Part shown: positions 46,145 through 57,779 of the stretch, in pieces
How positions within the stretch are numbered: the first letter of the stretch is position 1
Layout: the number at the start of each line of letters is the position of its first letter
Assembly (NCBI RefSeq): GCF_030463535.1
Contig: NC_132901.1
Coordinates: 2,331,216-2,395,215 of the forward strand
Direction: 5' to 3'
DNA length: 64,000 bases
Source: Salminus brasiliensis
Taxonomy: Eukaryota > Chordata > Actinopteri > Characiformes > Bryconidae
Notes under the pieces: generated by a model
What the model was told of the DNA's origin: nothing
What the model saw: the letters and a program-made list of their open reading frames with translations, nothing else
Databases searched by the model: none
Made by a program: the position numbers and the translations under genes

Positions 46145-49100
46145 AGAACCCTGTATATATGCCTATATATGTTTAATGGAGAACCCTGTATACATGCTCA
46201 TAGATGTTTATATATGATTAATGGAGAACACTGTATACATGCTTATAGATGTTTATATATCTTTAATGGAGAACACTGCATACATGCTTATGGATGCTTA
46301 TATATGATTAATGGAGAACCCTGTATACATGCTCATAGATGTGTATATATGATTAAAGGAGAACCCTTTATACATGCTCATAGATGTGTATATATGATTA
46401 ATGGAGAACCCTGTATACATGCTCATAGATGTTTATATATCTTTAATGGAGGACCCCGTATACATGCTCATAGATGTTTATATATCTTTAATGGAGAACC
46501 CCGTATACATGCTCATAAATGTTTATATATCTATAATGGAGGACCCCGTATACATGCTCATAGATGTGTATATATGTTTAATGGAGAACCCTGTATACAT
46601 GCTCATAGACGTGTATATATGATTAATGAAGAACCCTGTATACATGCTCACAGATGTTTATATATGTTTAATGGAGAACCCTGTATACATGCTCATAGAC
46701 GTTTATATATGTTTAATAGAAAACCCTGTATACATGCTCTAGACGTTTACATATGTTTAATAGAAAACCCTGTATACATGCTTATAGATGTTTATATATG
46801 TTTAAAGGAGAACCCCGTATACATGCTCATAGATGTGTATATATGTTTAATGGAGAACCCTGTATACATGCTCATAGATGTTTATATATGTTTAATGGAG
46901 AACCCTGTATACATGCTCATAGACGTGTATATATGATTAATGGAGAACCCTGTATACATGCTCACAGACGTTTATATATGTTTAATGGAGAACCCCGTAT
47001 ACATGCTCATAGACGTTTATATATGTTTAATGGAGAACCCTGTATACATGCTCATAGACGTTTATATATGTTTAATGGAGAACCCTGTATACATGCTCAT
47101 AGATGTTTATATATCTTTAATGGAGAACCCTGTATACATGCTTATAGATGTGTATATATGTTTAATGAAGAACCCTGTATACATGCTCATAGACGTTTAT
47201 ATATGTTTAATGGAGAACCCCGTATACATGCTCATAGATGTTTATATATCTTTAATGGAGAACCCTGTATACATCCTTATAGATGTGTATATATGTTTAA
47301 TGAAGAACCCTGTATACATGCTCATAGATGTGTATATATGTTTAATGAAGAACCCTGTATACATGCTCACAGACGTTTATATATGTTTAATGGAGAACCC
47401 TGTATACATGCTCATAGACGTTTATATATGTTTAATGGAGAACCCCGTATACATGCTCATAGATGTTTATATATCTTTAATGGAGAACCCCGTATACATG
47501 CTTATAGATGTGTATATATGTCTAATGAAGAACCCTGTATACATGCTCATAGATGTGTATATATGTTTAATGGAGAACCCTGTATACATGCTCATAGACG
47601 TTTATATATGTTTAATGGAGGACCCCGTATACATGCTCACAGACGTTTATATATGTTTAATGGAGAACCCCGTATACATGCTCATAAATGTTTATATATC
47701 TATAATGGAGAACCCCGTATACATGCTCATAGATGTGTATATATGTTTAATGGAGAACCCTGTATACATGCTCATAGACGTGTATATATGATTAATGGAG
47801 AACCCCGTATACATGCTCTAGACGTTTACATATGTTTAATAGAAAACCCTGTATACATGCTTATAGATGTTTATATATGTTTAATGGAGAACCCTGTATA
47901 CATGCTCATAGACGTTTATATATGTTTAATGGAGGACCCCGTATACATGCTCACAGACGTTTATATATGTTTAATGGAGAACCCCGTATACATGCTCATA
48001 AATGTTTATATATCTATAATGGAGAACCCCGTATACATGCTCATAGATGTGTATATATGTTTAATGGAGAACCCTGTATACATGCTCATAGACGTGTATA
48101 TATGATTAATGGAGAACCCCGTATACATGCTCTAGACGTTTACATATGTTTAATAGAAAACCCTGTATACATGCTTATAGATGTTTATATATGTTTAATG
48201 GAGAACCCTGTATACATGCTCATAGATGTGTATATATGTTTAATGGAGAACCCTGTATACATGCTCATAGACGTTTATATATGTTTAATGGAGGACCCCG
48301 TATACATGCTCACAGACGTTTATATATGTTTAATGGAGAACCCCGTATACATGCTCATAAATGTTTATATATCTATAATGGAGAACCCCGTATACATGCT
48401 CATAGATGTGTATATATGTTTAATGGAGAACCCTGTATACATGCTCATAGACGTGTATATATGTTTAATGGAGAACCCCGTATACATGCTCTAGACGTTT
48501 ACATATGTTTAATAGAAAACCCTGTATACATGCTTATAGATGTGTATATATGTTTAATGGAGAACCCTGTATACATGCTCATAGACGTGTATATATGTTT
48601 AATGGAGAACCCCGTATACATGCTCTAGACGTTTACATATGTTTAATAGAAAACCCTGTATACATGCTTATAGATGTTTATATATGTTTAATGGAGAACC
48701 CTGTATACATGCTCATAGATGTTTATATATGTTTAATGGAGAACCCTGTATACATGCTCATAGACGTGTATATATGATTAATGGAGAACCCTGTATACAT
48801 GCTCACAGACGTTTATATATGTTTAATGGAGAACCCCGTATACATGCTCATAAATGTTTATATATCTATAATGGAGAACCCCGTATACATGCTCATAGAT
48901 GTGTATATATGTTTAATGGAGAACCCTGTATACATGCTCATAGACGTGTATATATGTTTAATGGAGAACCCCGTATACATGCTCATAAATGTTTATATAT
49001 CTATAATGGAGAACCCCGTATACATGCTCTAGACGTTTACATATGTTTAATAGAAAACCCTGTATACATGCTTATAGATGTGTATATATGTTTAATGGAG

Positions 49101-51645
49101 AACCCTGTATACATGCTCATAGACGTGTATATATGTTTAATGGAGAACCCCGTATACATGCTCTAGACGTTTACATATGTTTAATAGAAAACCCTGTATA
49201 CATGCTTATAGATGTTTATATATGTTTAATGGAGAACCCTGTATACATGCTCATTGTAATGCGGTGCTCACTTACAGCGGGGTTTGAACCCAGGCCGCCG
49301 TGTTGGAGGGCCGGCGCGCTACTGAGTGAGCTACCACGATCACGTGACCAACGGGCCCAAGTGCAGAGTCTTTCAATCTTAGAGCAGGTAAACCGGAAAT
49401 GAAAAGTAAAATTTCTCGGGACCCGAACCCGGGCCGCCGCGTCACGAGACTGACGCTCTGCCGCTTCACCAAAGCGGCAGTTAGGAAAACGGCCAACAAA
49501 TGAAACTTAAAAAGAGATGGGTTTAATAACAAAGGACGCCAGGGGAGAACTGGCTACCTCTTTAACTCTAGAGGGAAATACAACTGAAGAGCAAAAAGGA
49601 TCTCCCAAAAGAAACCAGAAAACTGAGAAGTTACAGGGAAGACAGACACCTGCCTTCCTCTGTAATACTAGTGTATGTGTGCTACGCGCACACACACACA
49701 CAGACACACACACACACACAGACACACACAGACACCGGGAGAGAGAGACTCGGGAGGGAAACACATGAAGGGGAGTGACACACACTCAGCCTTCCACTCG
49801 AGACTACACAGGCACACAGATACACACACCACCAGAATCAAAAGATCCAGCGGTGGGGCAACTGGATCTGTGTGCCTATATAGCCTACTGCCCAGGTGTA
49901 GGGAATTGGGCTCAATCACTGGCTGGGGTGACTCGGGGCCTCCCCCTGGTGGCAGGAGGAGGCCTTGCCCTAGAGCTACCCCTTACACTCATAGACGTTT
50001 ATATATGTTTAATGGAGAACCCTGTATACATGCTCATAGACGTGTATATATGATTAATGGAGAACCCCGTATACATGCTCATAGACGTGTATATATGATT
50101 AATGGAGAACCCTGTATACATGCTCATAGACGTGTATATATGATTAATGGAGAACCCTGTATACATGCTCATAGACGTGTATATATGATTAATGGAGAAC
50201 CCTGTATACATGCTCACAGACGTTTATATATGTTTAATGGAGAACCCTGTATACATGCTCATAGACGTTTATATATGTTTAATGGAGAACCCTGTATACA
50301 TGCTCACAGACGTTTATATATGTTTAATGGAGAACCCTGTATACATGCTCATAGACGTGTATATATGATTAATGGAGAACCCTGTATACATGCTCACAGA
50401 CGTTTATATATGTTTAATGGAGAACCCTGTATACATGCTCATAGACGTGTATATATGATTAATGGAGAACCCTGTATACATGCTCACAGACGTTTATATA
50501 TGTTTAATGGAGAACCCTGTATACATGCTCATAGATGTTTATATATCTTTAATGGAGAACCCCGTATACATGCTCTAGACGTTTACATATGTTTAATGGA
50601 GAACACTGTATACATGCTTATAGATGTGTATATATGTTTAATGAAGAACCCTGTATACATGCTCACAGACGTTTATATATGTTTAATGGAGAACCCTGTA
50701 TACATGCTCATAGACGTTTATATATGTTTAATGGAGAACCCCGTATACATGCTCATAGATGTTTATATATCTTTAATGGAGAACCCCGTATACATGCTTA
50801 TAGATGTGTATATATGTTTAATGAAGAACCCTGTATACATGCTCATAGATGTTTATATATCTTTAATGGAGAACCCCGTATACATGCTCATAGATGTTTA
50901 TATATCTTTAATGGAGAACCCCGTATACATGCTTATAGATGTTTATATATCTTTAATGGAGAACCCCGTATACATGCTTATAGATGTGTATATATGTTTA
51001 ATGGAGAACCCTGTATACATGCTCATAGACATTTATATATGTTTAATGGAGAACCCCATATACATGCTCATAGATGTTTATATATCTTTAATGGAGAACC
51101 CCGTATACATGCTTATAGATGTTTATATATCTTTAATGGAGAACCCCGTATACATGCTTATAGATGTGTATATATGTTTAATGGAGAACCCTGTATACAT
51201 GCTCATAGATGTTTATATATCTTTAATGGAGAACCCCGTATACATGCTTATAGATGTGTATATATGTTTAATGAAGAACCCTGTATACATGCTCATAGAG
51301 GTTTATATATGTTTAATGGAGAACCCTGTATACATGCTCATAGACGTTTATATATGTTTAATGGAGAACCCCGTATACATGCTCCTAGATGTTTATATAT
51401 CTTTAATGGAGAACCCTGTATACATGCTTATAGATGTGTATATATGTTTAATGAAGAACCCTGTATACATGCTCATAGACGTTTATATATGATTAATGGA
51501 GAACCCTGTATACATGCTCACAGATGTTTATATATGTTTAATGGAGAACCCTTTATACATGCTCATAGATGTGTATATATGATTAATGGAGAACCCTGTA
51601 TACATGCTCATAGATGTGTATATATGTTTAATGGAGAACCCTGTA
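46145..51645. repeat. 45-bp minisatellite, roughly 105 units, with higher-order structure
   Basis: The unit is gtttaatggagaaccctgta followed by tacatgctcatagatgttta and tatat, 45 bp. About 69 units lie before and 37 after the 733-bp insertion at 49255-49987. A 44-bp variant (tgctctagacgtttacatat, aatagaaaaccc) recurs at 46739, 47817, 48131, 48491, 48625, 49029 and 49163, at spacings of 314, 360 or 134 bp. Because 45 is a multiple of three, long open frames run through; they encode only the repeat (NGEPCIHAHRCLYMF in one frame, ENPVYMLIDVYICLM in another) and are not genes. Confidence 0.97.
49255..49987. mobile_element. 733-bp TG...CA insertion inside the minisatellite
   Basis: It begins TGTAATGCGG and ends CCCCTTACA (TGTAA/TTACA ends) and is flanked by ctcat on both sides (49250-49254, 49988-49992). 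This is what a solo LTR looks like. On the minus strand it also holds two tRNA-like stretches: a gtggtagctcactcag A-box-like word with B box ggttcaaacccc (near 49285-49345), and B box ggttcgggtccc (near 49420). A TATATAG word and a CA-rich tract (49685-49735) lie further in. Either a solo LTR with tRNA-like insertions or a composite SINE. Confidence 0.75.
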
Positions 51646-52204
51646 CGTACTGCATGTCATCTTTCCCTCCACAGACACATGCTGCGTTGGCGGTCCACAC
51701 TTCTGCTGTTGGATTTGCATTAATAAAATTAAGACCACGTTCGGTTCTTGGCCTCCATTGTTCTGAAGTGACTTCATTCAAATATTACCGTGCTGTTCAT
51801 CAATGAGTGTGATCTGACTGTATCAGTGCATTACGTCATTAGGCAGAACCGCTCCTGTGTCCAAATAGGGACGTGCATGTCCAATAGACATGGACACAGG
51901 TTGCCATGACTTCATATTTAGCACTGTCTGAGTGGAGAAGCCACAGTTCCTGGACTCCTATTGACTCCTATATATGTACTACAGTTTATTATATCATATT
52001 TATTAGTTTACTCCATATAAATGTGCACACATGTAGTGATGTACCTACCCATCACAAATCTTTTCAATTATTTCACTCGTATATAATGTGTGTGTGTCCG
52101 ATGTATAAAATATATAAATCCAATCTGTAAAAGACATGATTACAATATATACATACATACTGTATACATCTATTGTATGCATAACTGTATCATTAGGGTA
52201 TATA
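51646..52204. other. Non-coding, no gene identified
   Basis: The sequence from the end of the minisatellite to the Tc1 element is AT-rich with no recognisable repeat. Confidence 0.5.
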
Positions 52205-52206
52205 TA

Positions 52207-53842
52207 CAGTGCATCCGGAAAGTATTCACAGCGCTTCATTTTTTCCACACTTTGTTAGGTTACAGCCTTATTCCAAATTGTATTAAATTAATCTCTTTCC
52301 TCAAAATTCTACACAAAATACCCCATTATGACCATGTGAAAAAAGTTTTCTTGAGAGTTCTGAAAATTTATTAAAATTAAAAAACAAAGAAATCATATTT
52401 ACATAAGTATTCACAGCCTTTGCTTAATACTTTGTAGAACCACCCTTGGCAGCAACTACAGCCTCAAGTCTTTTTGAATATGATGCCACAAGCTTGGCAC
52501 ACCTCTCTTTAGGCAGTTTTGCCCATTCTTCTTTGCAGTACCTCTGAAGCTCCATCAGGTTGGATGGGAGACGTCTGTGCACAGCCATTTTCAGATCTCT
52601 CCAGAGATGTTCAATCGGATTCAAGTCTGGGCTCTGGCTGGGCCACTCCAGGACATTCACAGAGTGGTCCTGAAGCCACTCCTTTGAGATCTTGGCTGTG
52701 TGCTTCGGATCGTTGTCCTGCTGAAAAATGAACCGTCGCCCCAGTCTGAGGTCAAGAGCGCTATGGAGTAGGTTTTCGTCCAGGATGTCTCTGTACATTG
52801 CTGCATTCATCTTTCCCTCTATCCTGACTAGTCTGGCAGTTCCTGCAGCTGAAAAACATCCCCATAGCATGATGCTGCCACCACCATGCTTGACTGTAGG
52901 GATGGTATTGGCCTCGTGATGAGCAGTGCCTGGTTTCCTCCAAACATGACGCCTGGCATTCACACCAAAGAGTTCAATCTTTGTCTCATCAGACCAGAGA
53001 ATTTTGTTTCTCATGGTCTGAGAGTTCTTCAGGTGCCTTTTGGCAAATTCCAGACGGGCTGCCTTGTGCCTTTTACTAAGGAGTGGCTTTCGCCTGGCCA
53101 CTCTGCCATACAGGCCTGATTGGTGGATTGCTGCAGAGATGGTTGTCCTTCTGCAAGGTTCTCCTCTCTCCACGGAGGAACGCTGGAGCTCTGACAGAGT
53201 GACCATCGGGTTCTTGGTCACCTCCCTGACCAAGGCCCTTCTCCCCCGATCACTCAATTTAGATGGCCGGCCAGCTCTAGGAAGAGTCCTGGTGGTTCCA
53301 AACTTCTTCCATTTACGGATGATGGAGGCCACTGTGCTCATTGGGACCTTCAAAGCAGCAGAAATTTTTCTGTATCCTTCCCCAGATTTGTGCCTCGAGA
53401 CTATTTTGTCTCGGAGGTCTACAGACAATTCCTTTGACTTCATGCTTGGTGTTTGCGCTCTGACATGCAGTCAACTGTGGGACCTTATATAGACAGGTGT
53501 GTGCCTTTCCAAATCATGTCCAATCAACTGGATTTACCACAGGGGGACTCCATTTAAGCTGTAGAAACATCTCAAGGATGATCAGTGGAAACAGGATGCA
53601 CCTGAGCTCAATTTTGAGCTTCATGGCGAAGGCTGTGAATACTTACGTAAATGTGATATCTTAGTTTTTTATTTTTAATAAATTTTCAGAACTCTCAAGA
53701 AAACTTTTTTCACATGGTCATAATGGGGTATTTTGTGTAGAATTTTGAGGAAAGAGATTAATTTAATACAATTTGGAATAAGGCTGTAACCTAACAAAAT
53801 GTGGAAAAAGTGAAGCGCTGTGAATACTTTCCGGATGCACTG
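52207..53842 (-). mobile_element. Apparently intact Tc1-like transposon (1636 bp)
   Basis: The ends cagtgcatccggaaagtatt and the inverted aatactttccggatgcactg are flanked by TA (52205-52206, 53843-53844). TIRs are about 210 bp and differ at only a few positions in the outer 60 bp. It carries a complete transposase gene on the minus strand. Confidence 0.95.
52424..53443 (-). CDS. Tc1-family transposase, full length (339 aa)
   Basis: A cut-and-paste DNA transposase acting at the element's TIRs and integrating at TA. ATG 53443. The N-terminal paired-type helix-turn-helix region (DKIVSRHKSGEGYRKISAAL, VPMSTVASIIRKW) leads to a GRPSKL linker and a second DNA-binding helix set. The catalytic DD34E triad is present: D in LWSDETKIELFG, D in [12 protein letters not shown], and E in SPDLNPIEHLW with 34 residues between the last two. 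A glycine-rich box [12 protein letters not shown] lies between. The length is that of the family (about 340 aa) and the frame has no stop. Whether it is active cannot be told from sequence alone. Confidence 0.95.
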   Translation of the reverse strand: MKSKELSVDLRDKIVSRHKSGEGYRKISAALKVPMSTVASIIRKWKKFGTTRTLPRAGRPSKLSDRGRRALVREVTKNPMVTLSELQRSSVERGEPCRRTTISAAIHQSGLYGRVARRKPLLSKRHKAARLEFAKRHLKNSQTMRNKILWSDETKIELFGVNARRHVWRKPGTAHHEANTIPTVKHGGGSIMLWGCFSAAGTARLVRIEGKMNAAMYRDILDENLLHSALDLRLGRRFIFQQDNDPKHTAKISKEWLQDHSVNVLEWPSQSPDLNPIEHLWRDLKMAVHRRLPSNLMELQRYCKEEWAKLPKERCAKLVASYSKRLEAVVAAKGGSTKY

Positions 53843-53844
53843 TA

Positions 53845-54060
53845 TATAAAATATATACGTATTTAATATATGCACAACATTTTCAAATACATGTGATATC
53901 AATGCTTGGTGCTAATATGGCCATTTATCATATATATATGTATATATTTCTATTTCTATTTCTATATATAACATATATATATATGCTTATATTATTACTA
54001 TATTCTATATTAATGGAACAGTGAGTTATACGGGAATAAAAATATAGGCTGATTAGTGTC
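53845..54060. other. AT-rich spacer
   Basis: TA-rich repeats (tatatatatgtatatatttctatttctat). It ends directly at the stop of the following gene. Confidence 0.6.
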
Positions 54061-54061
54061 T

Positions 54062-55165
54062 TTAACCTTTTGCTTTCTTCTTCTTCTGTCTCTTGCACTG
54101 ATTTACATGCTTTACCTCTACAGTAACCTTGGCCCGACGGCGGAAACTCTCCAGAAAGGCTCTACGGACGTATCTGGTTGGAATTTCAGGCTCCTCGGGT
54201 ATGAGGATCTGGGCCACTGTGGTGCTCTCCCCGTTGTTGCGGTGGACATTCAGCTGGATTTGTAGGTTATAGTAGCGCTGATTACCCCTGTTAACCAGCC
54301 CCTGTAGATCAATGCGGAGATCGCCTGAGGAGATCAACCCAGACTTGGGCTGGTTTCTCAAAACACTGTTGTCCCATAATGCAATTATGTTCGTTATCTC
54401 ACTTCTCCAAAAGCTGCCGTCTGCTATTGTTCGAAGGTCTACATGTGCAATAAACCTGGTCTCCACACAATTTCCTTTATCTGTTATGGTATCAATGATC
54501 TCGCCATCATCAGCTTGCCTTTTGCTCAACAGACGTTTCCCAAAACATTGGCTGGTACTTTCTTGGATCAACCAGGACAATGGCCAATGAACAATCAGTT
54601 TGAGGACACCACCCACTATGTTCCTCCAGTAACTGGCATGGTCAGTCCAACTTAAGATTTCAGTGTTTTCGGCCCTAGAAACGTTTAGCCGGTTCGGATG
54701 CAGTGTCTTGGCCTCACCATGTTCTTCTCGGCCGGCGTAGCCTTGGTAATCTACGTTCTCCGCCGCCGAGCAGTAGTCCCAGCCCTTTTTGGTACTGCAC
54801 CAGAAGTAGTTGTTTCCATTCTTGCCGCAGGTATCGTCACACACCTCTCCATAGGTGTAAGTGTAGTGGTGGAGGTACAGGGGTTTGTCCCCGTCCACCT
54901 GGCACCAGTGGTACTCGTCGTCTATATCACAATACAGAGAGGTGTGCTCGTGTTCCTGGCTGTCGTCCAGGCTGCTCTCTGGAGAGCAGTGCAGGGTGAG
55001 ACGCTTTCCTTCTTCTGTCATCGCCTGACAGTTATACCCGCTCTCACTTAGCTGGCAGTCCTCCACACACTTTATCCCATGAGGGGAGGGACAGGTGTCT
55101 CCAGAGACATGGGATGGAAACATGCAGATGACATATGCATAGATGAGGAGAGCTGGACGACGCAT
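54062..55165 (-). CDS. Secreted Cys-rich protein, second unknown family, long member (367 aa)
   Basis: Family unknown to me; paralogous to the gene at 43986-44726. I use ATG 55165 because an acceptor (cccccgtctccaacag|GTGAAAAG) sits just upstream and this ATG opens a signal peptide (MRRPALLIYAYVICMFPSHV); the frame can be extended 11 codons but that lies in the intron. Order: GIKCVEDCQLSESGYNCQAM and HCSPE, then a cysteine-rich block with YCDIDDEYHWCQVDGDKPLY, CDDTCGKNGNNYFWCSTKKG and WDYCSAAEN, a hydrophobic stretch (WRNIVGGVLKLIVHWPLSWL), then a C-terminal domain (GDLRIDLQGL, NQRYYNLQIQLNVHRNNGES, ILIPEEPEI, VRRAFLESFRRRA) and a basic end CKRQKKKKAKG. Predicted secreted, although the hydrophobic stretch could be a weak membrane segment. 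Function unknown. Confidence 0.82.
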   Translation of the reverse strand: MRRPALLIYAYVICMFPSHVSGDTCPSPHGIKCVEDCQLSESGYNCQAMTEEGKRLTLHCSPESSLDDSQEHEHTSLYCDIDDEYHWCQVDGDKPLYLHHYTYTYGEVCDDTCGKNGNNYFWCSTKKGWDYCSAAENVDYQGYAGREEHGEAKTLHPNRLNVSRAENTEILSWTDHASYWRNIVGGVLKLIVHWPLSWLIQESTSQCFGKRLLSKRQADDGEIIDTITDKGNCVETRFIAHVDLRTIADGSFWRSEITNIIALWDNSVLRNQPKSGLISSGDLRIDLQGLVNRGNQRYYNLQIQLNVHRNNGESTTVAQILIPEEPEIPTRYVRRAFLESFRRRAKVTVEVKHVNQCKRQKKKKAKG

Positions 55166-55199
55166 CTTTTCACCTGTTGGAGACGGGGGACATGCCATC

Positions 55200-56085
55200 C
55201 AAAGTCACTACAGGCACTACATTTCCCATAATGCCCCAGCGAGATGAGGCACAGGAACGAGATAGTTAAGTCATGGCCACGACTTAATAAGGTGTGGGTA
55301 CAAGATCTTGTTGTGGCTTAGTAAGGTGGGAACGTGATCCTAAGTTGTAGCCACAAGTTTGTGAGGTGCAGGAACGAGATAAGGTGTGGGAATGAGATAA
55401 TTAAGTCAGAGCCATGACTTAGTAAGGCTTGGGAACGAGATAAGGCAAGGGAACAAAATAATTAAGTCATGGCCATGTCTTAATAAGGTGTGGGAACAAG
55501 ATCTCGTTGTGGCTTAGTAAGGTGAGATCCTAAGTCGTGGCCACAACTTAGTGAGGCACGAGAATGAGATAAGGGGAACGAGATCATTAAGTTTTAAGAG
55601 ATAAGACCTTGCTGTGGTCCATGATTTAATCATCTTGTTCCCACACCTTAGTAAGCCACGACTTAACTCGTTCCGTTGTCTCACTAAGTAGTGGCTACGA
55701 CTTAGGATCTCATTCCCACCTTACTAAGCCACAATGAGATCTTGTTCCTACACCTTACTAAGTCATGGCCACAATTTATTTATCTTGTTCCCACACCTTA
55801 CTAAGTCATGGCTATGATTTATTTATCTTGTATTGATCTCGACTTATTTATCTTGTTCCCATGCCTTACTAAGTCATGGCCACAATTTATTTATCTTGTT
55901 CCCACACCTTACTAAGTCATGGCCACAATTTATTGATCTTGTATTGATCTCGACTTATTTATCTTGTTCCCACGCCTTACTAAGCCATGGCTATGATTTA
56001 TTTATCTTGTTCCCACACTTTACTAAGTCATGGCCACAATTTATTGATCTTGTATTGATCTCGACTTATTTATCTTGTTATCATT
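55200..56085. repeat. Array of about 45-55-bp units in opposite orientations
   Basis: 55260-55600 repeats (c/t)atggccacgacttaataaggt followed by gtgggaacaagat. From about 55620 to 56080 the complement runs back (cttgttcccacaccttacta, agtcatggccacaatttatt). The two halves form a large imperfect inverted repeat centred near 55610. Confidence 0.85.
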
Positions 56086-56408
56086 GCTAATGTTAATGAA
56101 TTCACTCAGACCTTCCCTCTCCCAGTGAGTGGAGAAGAACGAGAGTTAACCCAGAGTGAAACCTACAGTGGTTTCAGTTTTCTTTCAGGGTAAGAGGTGT
56201 GAGCAGGTTAAGGAACCTTCCTGAACCACAGACCTGAACCACAGACATGCCACTGTGGAACCTGATACCTGTCCTAATCCTACACCACCAACATGAAGTA
56301 ATACAGGCAAGCATGAGTCCCACCACAAGGCTTAGAGCAAGAACAGCTCAGCCTGGGGAGGCTGGACCTACAGTAGGTTGAACTGTGTTTTTGCCCACTG
56401 TGAATCAT
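56086..56408. other. Unique spacer
   Basis: No gene or known repeat between the inverted array and the 21-bp minisatellite. Confidence 0.5.
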
Positions 56409-57770
56409 TTCTATTGGATACTGAATAATCCATAGTAGATACTGAATAATTCATAGTAGATACTGAATAATTCATAGTGGATAATACACAATTCATAGTG
56501 AATACTGAATAATTCATAGTGAATACTGAATAATTCATAGTAGATACTGAATAATTCATAGTGGATAATAAATGATTCATAGTAGATACTGAATAATTCA
56601 TAGTGAATACTGAATAATTCATAGTAGATACTGAATAATTCATAGTGGATAATAAATGATTCATAGTAGATACTGAATAATCCATAGTAGATACTGATTA
56701 ATTCATAGTAGATACTGAATAATTCATAGTGGATACTGAATAATTCATAGTAGATACTGAATAATTCACAGTGGATCATAAATAATTCATAGAAGATAAT
56801 GAATAATTCATAGTGAATACTGAATAATCCATAGTAGATACTGATTAATTCATAGTAGATACTGAATAATCCATAGTAGATACTGATTAATTCATAGTAG
56901 ATACTGAATAATTCATAGTGGATTCTGTAAAATTCATAGTAGATACTGAATAATTCACAGTGAATACTGAATAATTCATAGTGGATACTGAATAATTAAT
57001 AGTGGATAATAAATAATTCATAGTGAATACTGAATAATTCATAGTAGATACTGATTAATTCATAGTAGATACTGAATAATTCACAGTGAATACTGAATAA
57101 TTCATAGTGGATACTGAATAATTAATAGTGGATAATAAATAATTCATAGGGAATACTGAATAATTCATAGTAGATACTGAATAATTCATAGCGGACACTG
57201 AATAATTCATAGTAGATACTGAATAATTTATAGTGGATACTGAATATTCATAGTAGATACTGAATAATTCATAGTGGATAATAAATAATTGTTAGTAAGT
57301 ACCGAATAATTCATAGTGGATTCTGAATAATTTATAGTGGATAATAAATAATTCATAGTAGATACTGAATAATTCACAGTGGATAATAAATAATTCATAG
57401 AAGATAATGAATAATTCATAGTGGATTCTGAATAATTTATAGTGGATAATAAATAATTCATAGTAGATACTGAATAATTCACAGTGGATAATAAATAATT
57501 CATAGAAGATAATAAATAATCCATAGTAGATACTGAACAATTCATAATAGATACTGAATAATTCATAGTGGATAATAAATAATTGTTAGTAAGTACTGAA
57601 TAATTCATAGTGGATTCTGAATAATTTATAGTGGATAATAAATAATTCATAGTAGATACTGAATAATTCATAGTGGATTCTGAATAATTCATAGTGGATA
57701 ATAAATAATTCATAGTGAATAATAAATAATTCATAGTAGATACTGAATAAATTGTAGTAGATAATAATTC
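56409..57770. repeat. 21-bp minisatellite, about 65 units
   Basis: The unit is attcatagtagatactgaata with variants gtggataataaat and gtgaatactgaat. The unit length is a multiple of three, so minus-strand frames stay open (NYSVSTM repeats); no gene is implied. Confidence 0.95.
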
Positions 57771-57779
57771 AAGCTTCCT

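Noticed and set aside
49255-49460. Two tRNA genes on the minus strand
   Set aside because: B boxes are present but the arms do not pair into a complete tRNA, and both lie within a mobile insertion.
46145-51645. CRISPR-like array
   Set aside because: Units are contiguous and near-identical with no unique spacers, in a vertebrate genome; it is a minisatellite.
46169-51806. Very long open frames (up to 605 codons) with repeats such as NGEPCIHAHRCLYMF
   Set aside because: They are the translation of a 45-bp minisatellite; open in two frames because the unit is a multiple of three, no splice sites, promoter or codon structure of a gene.
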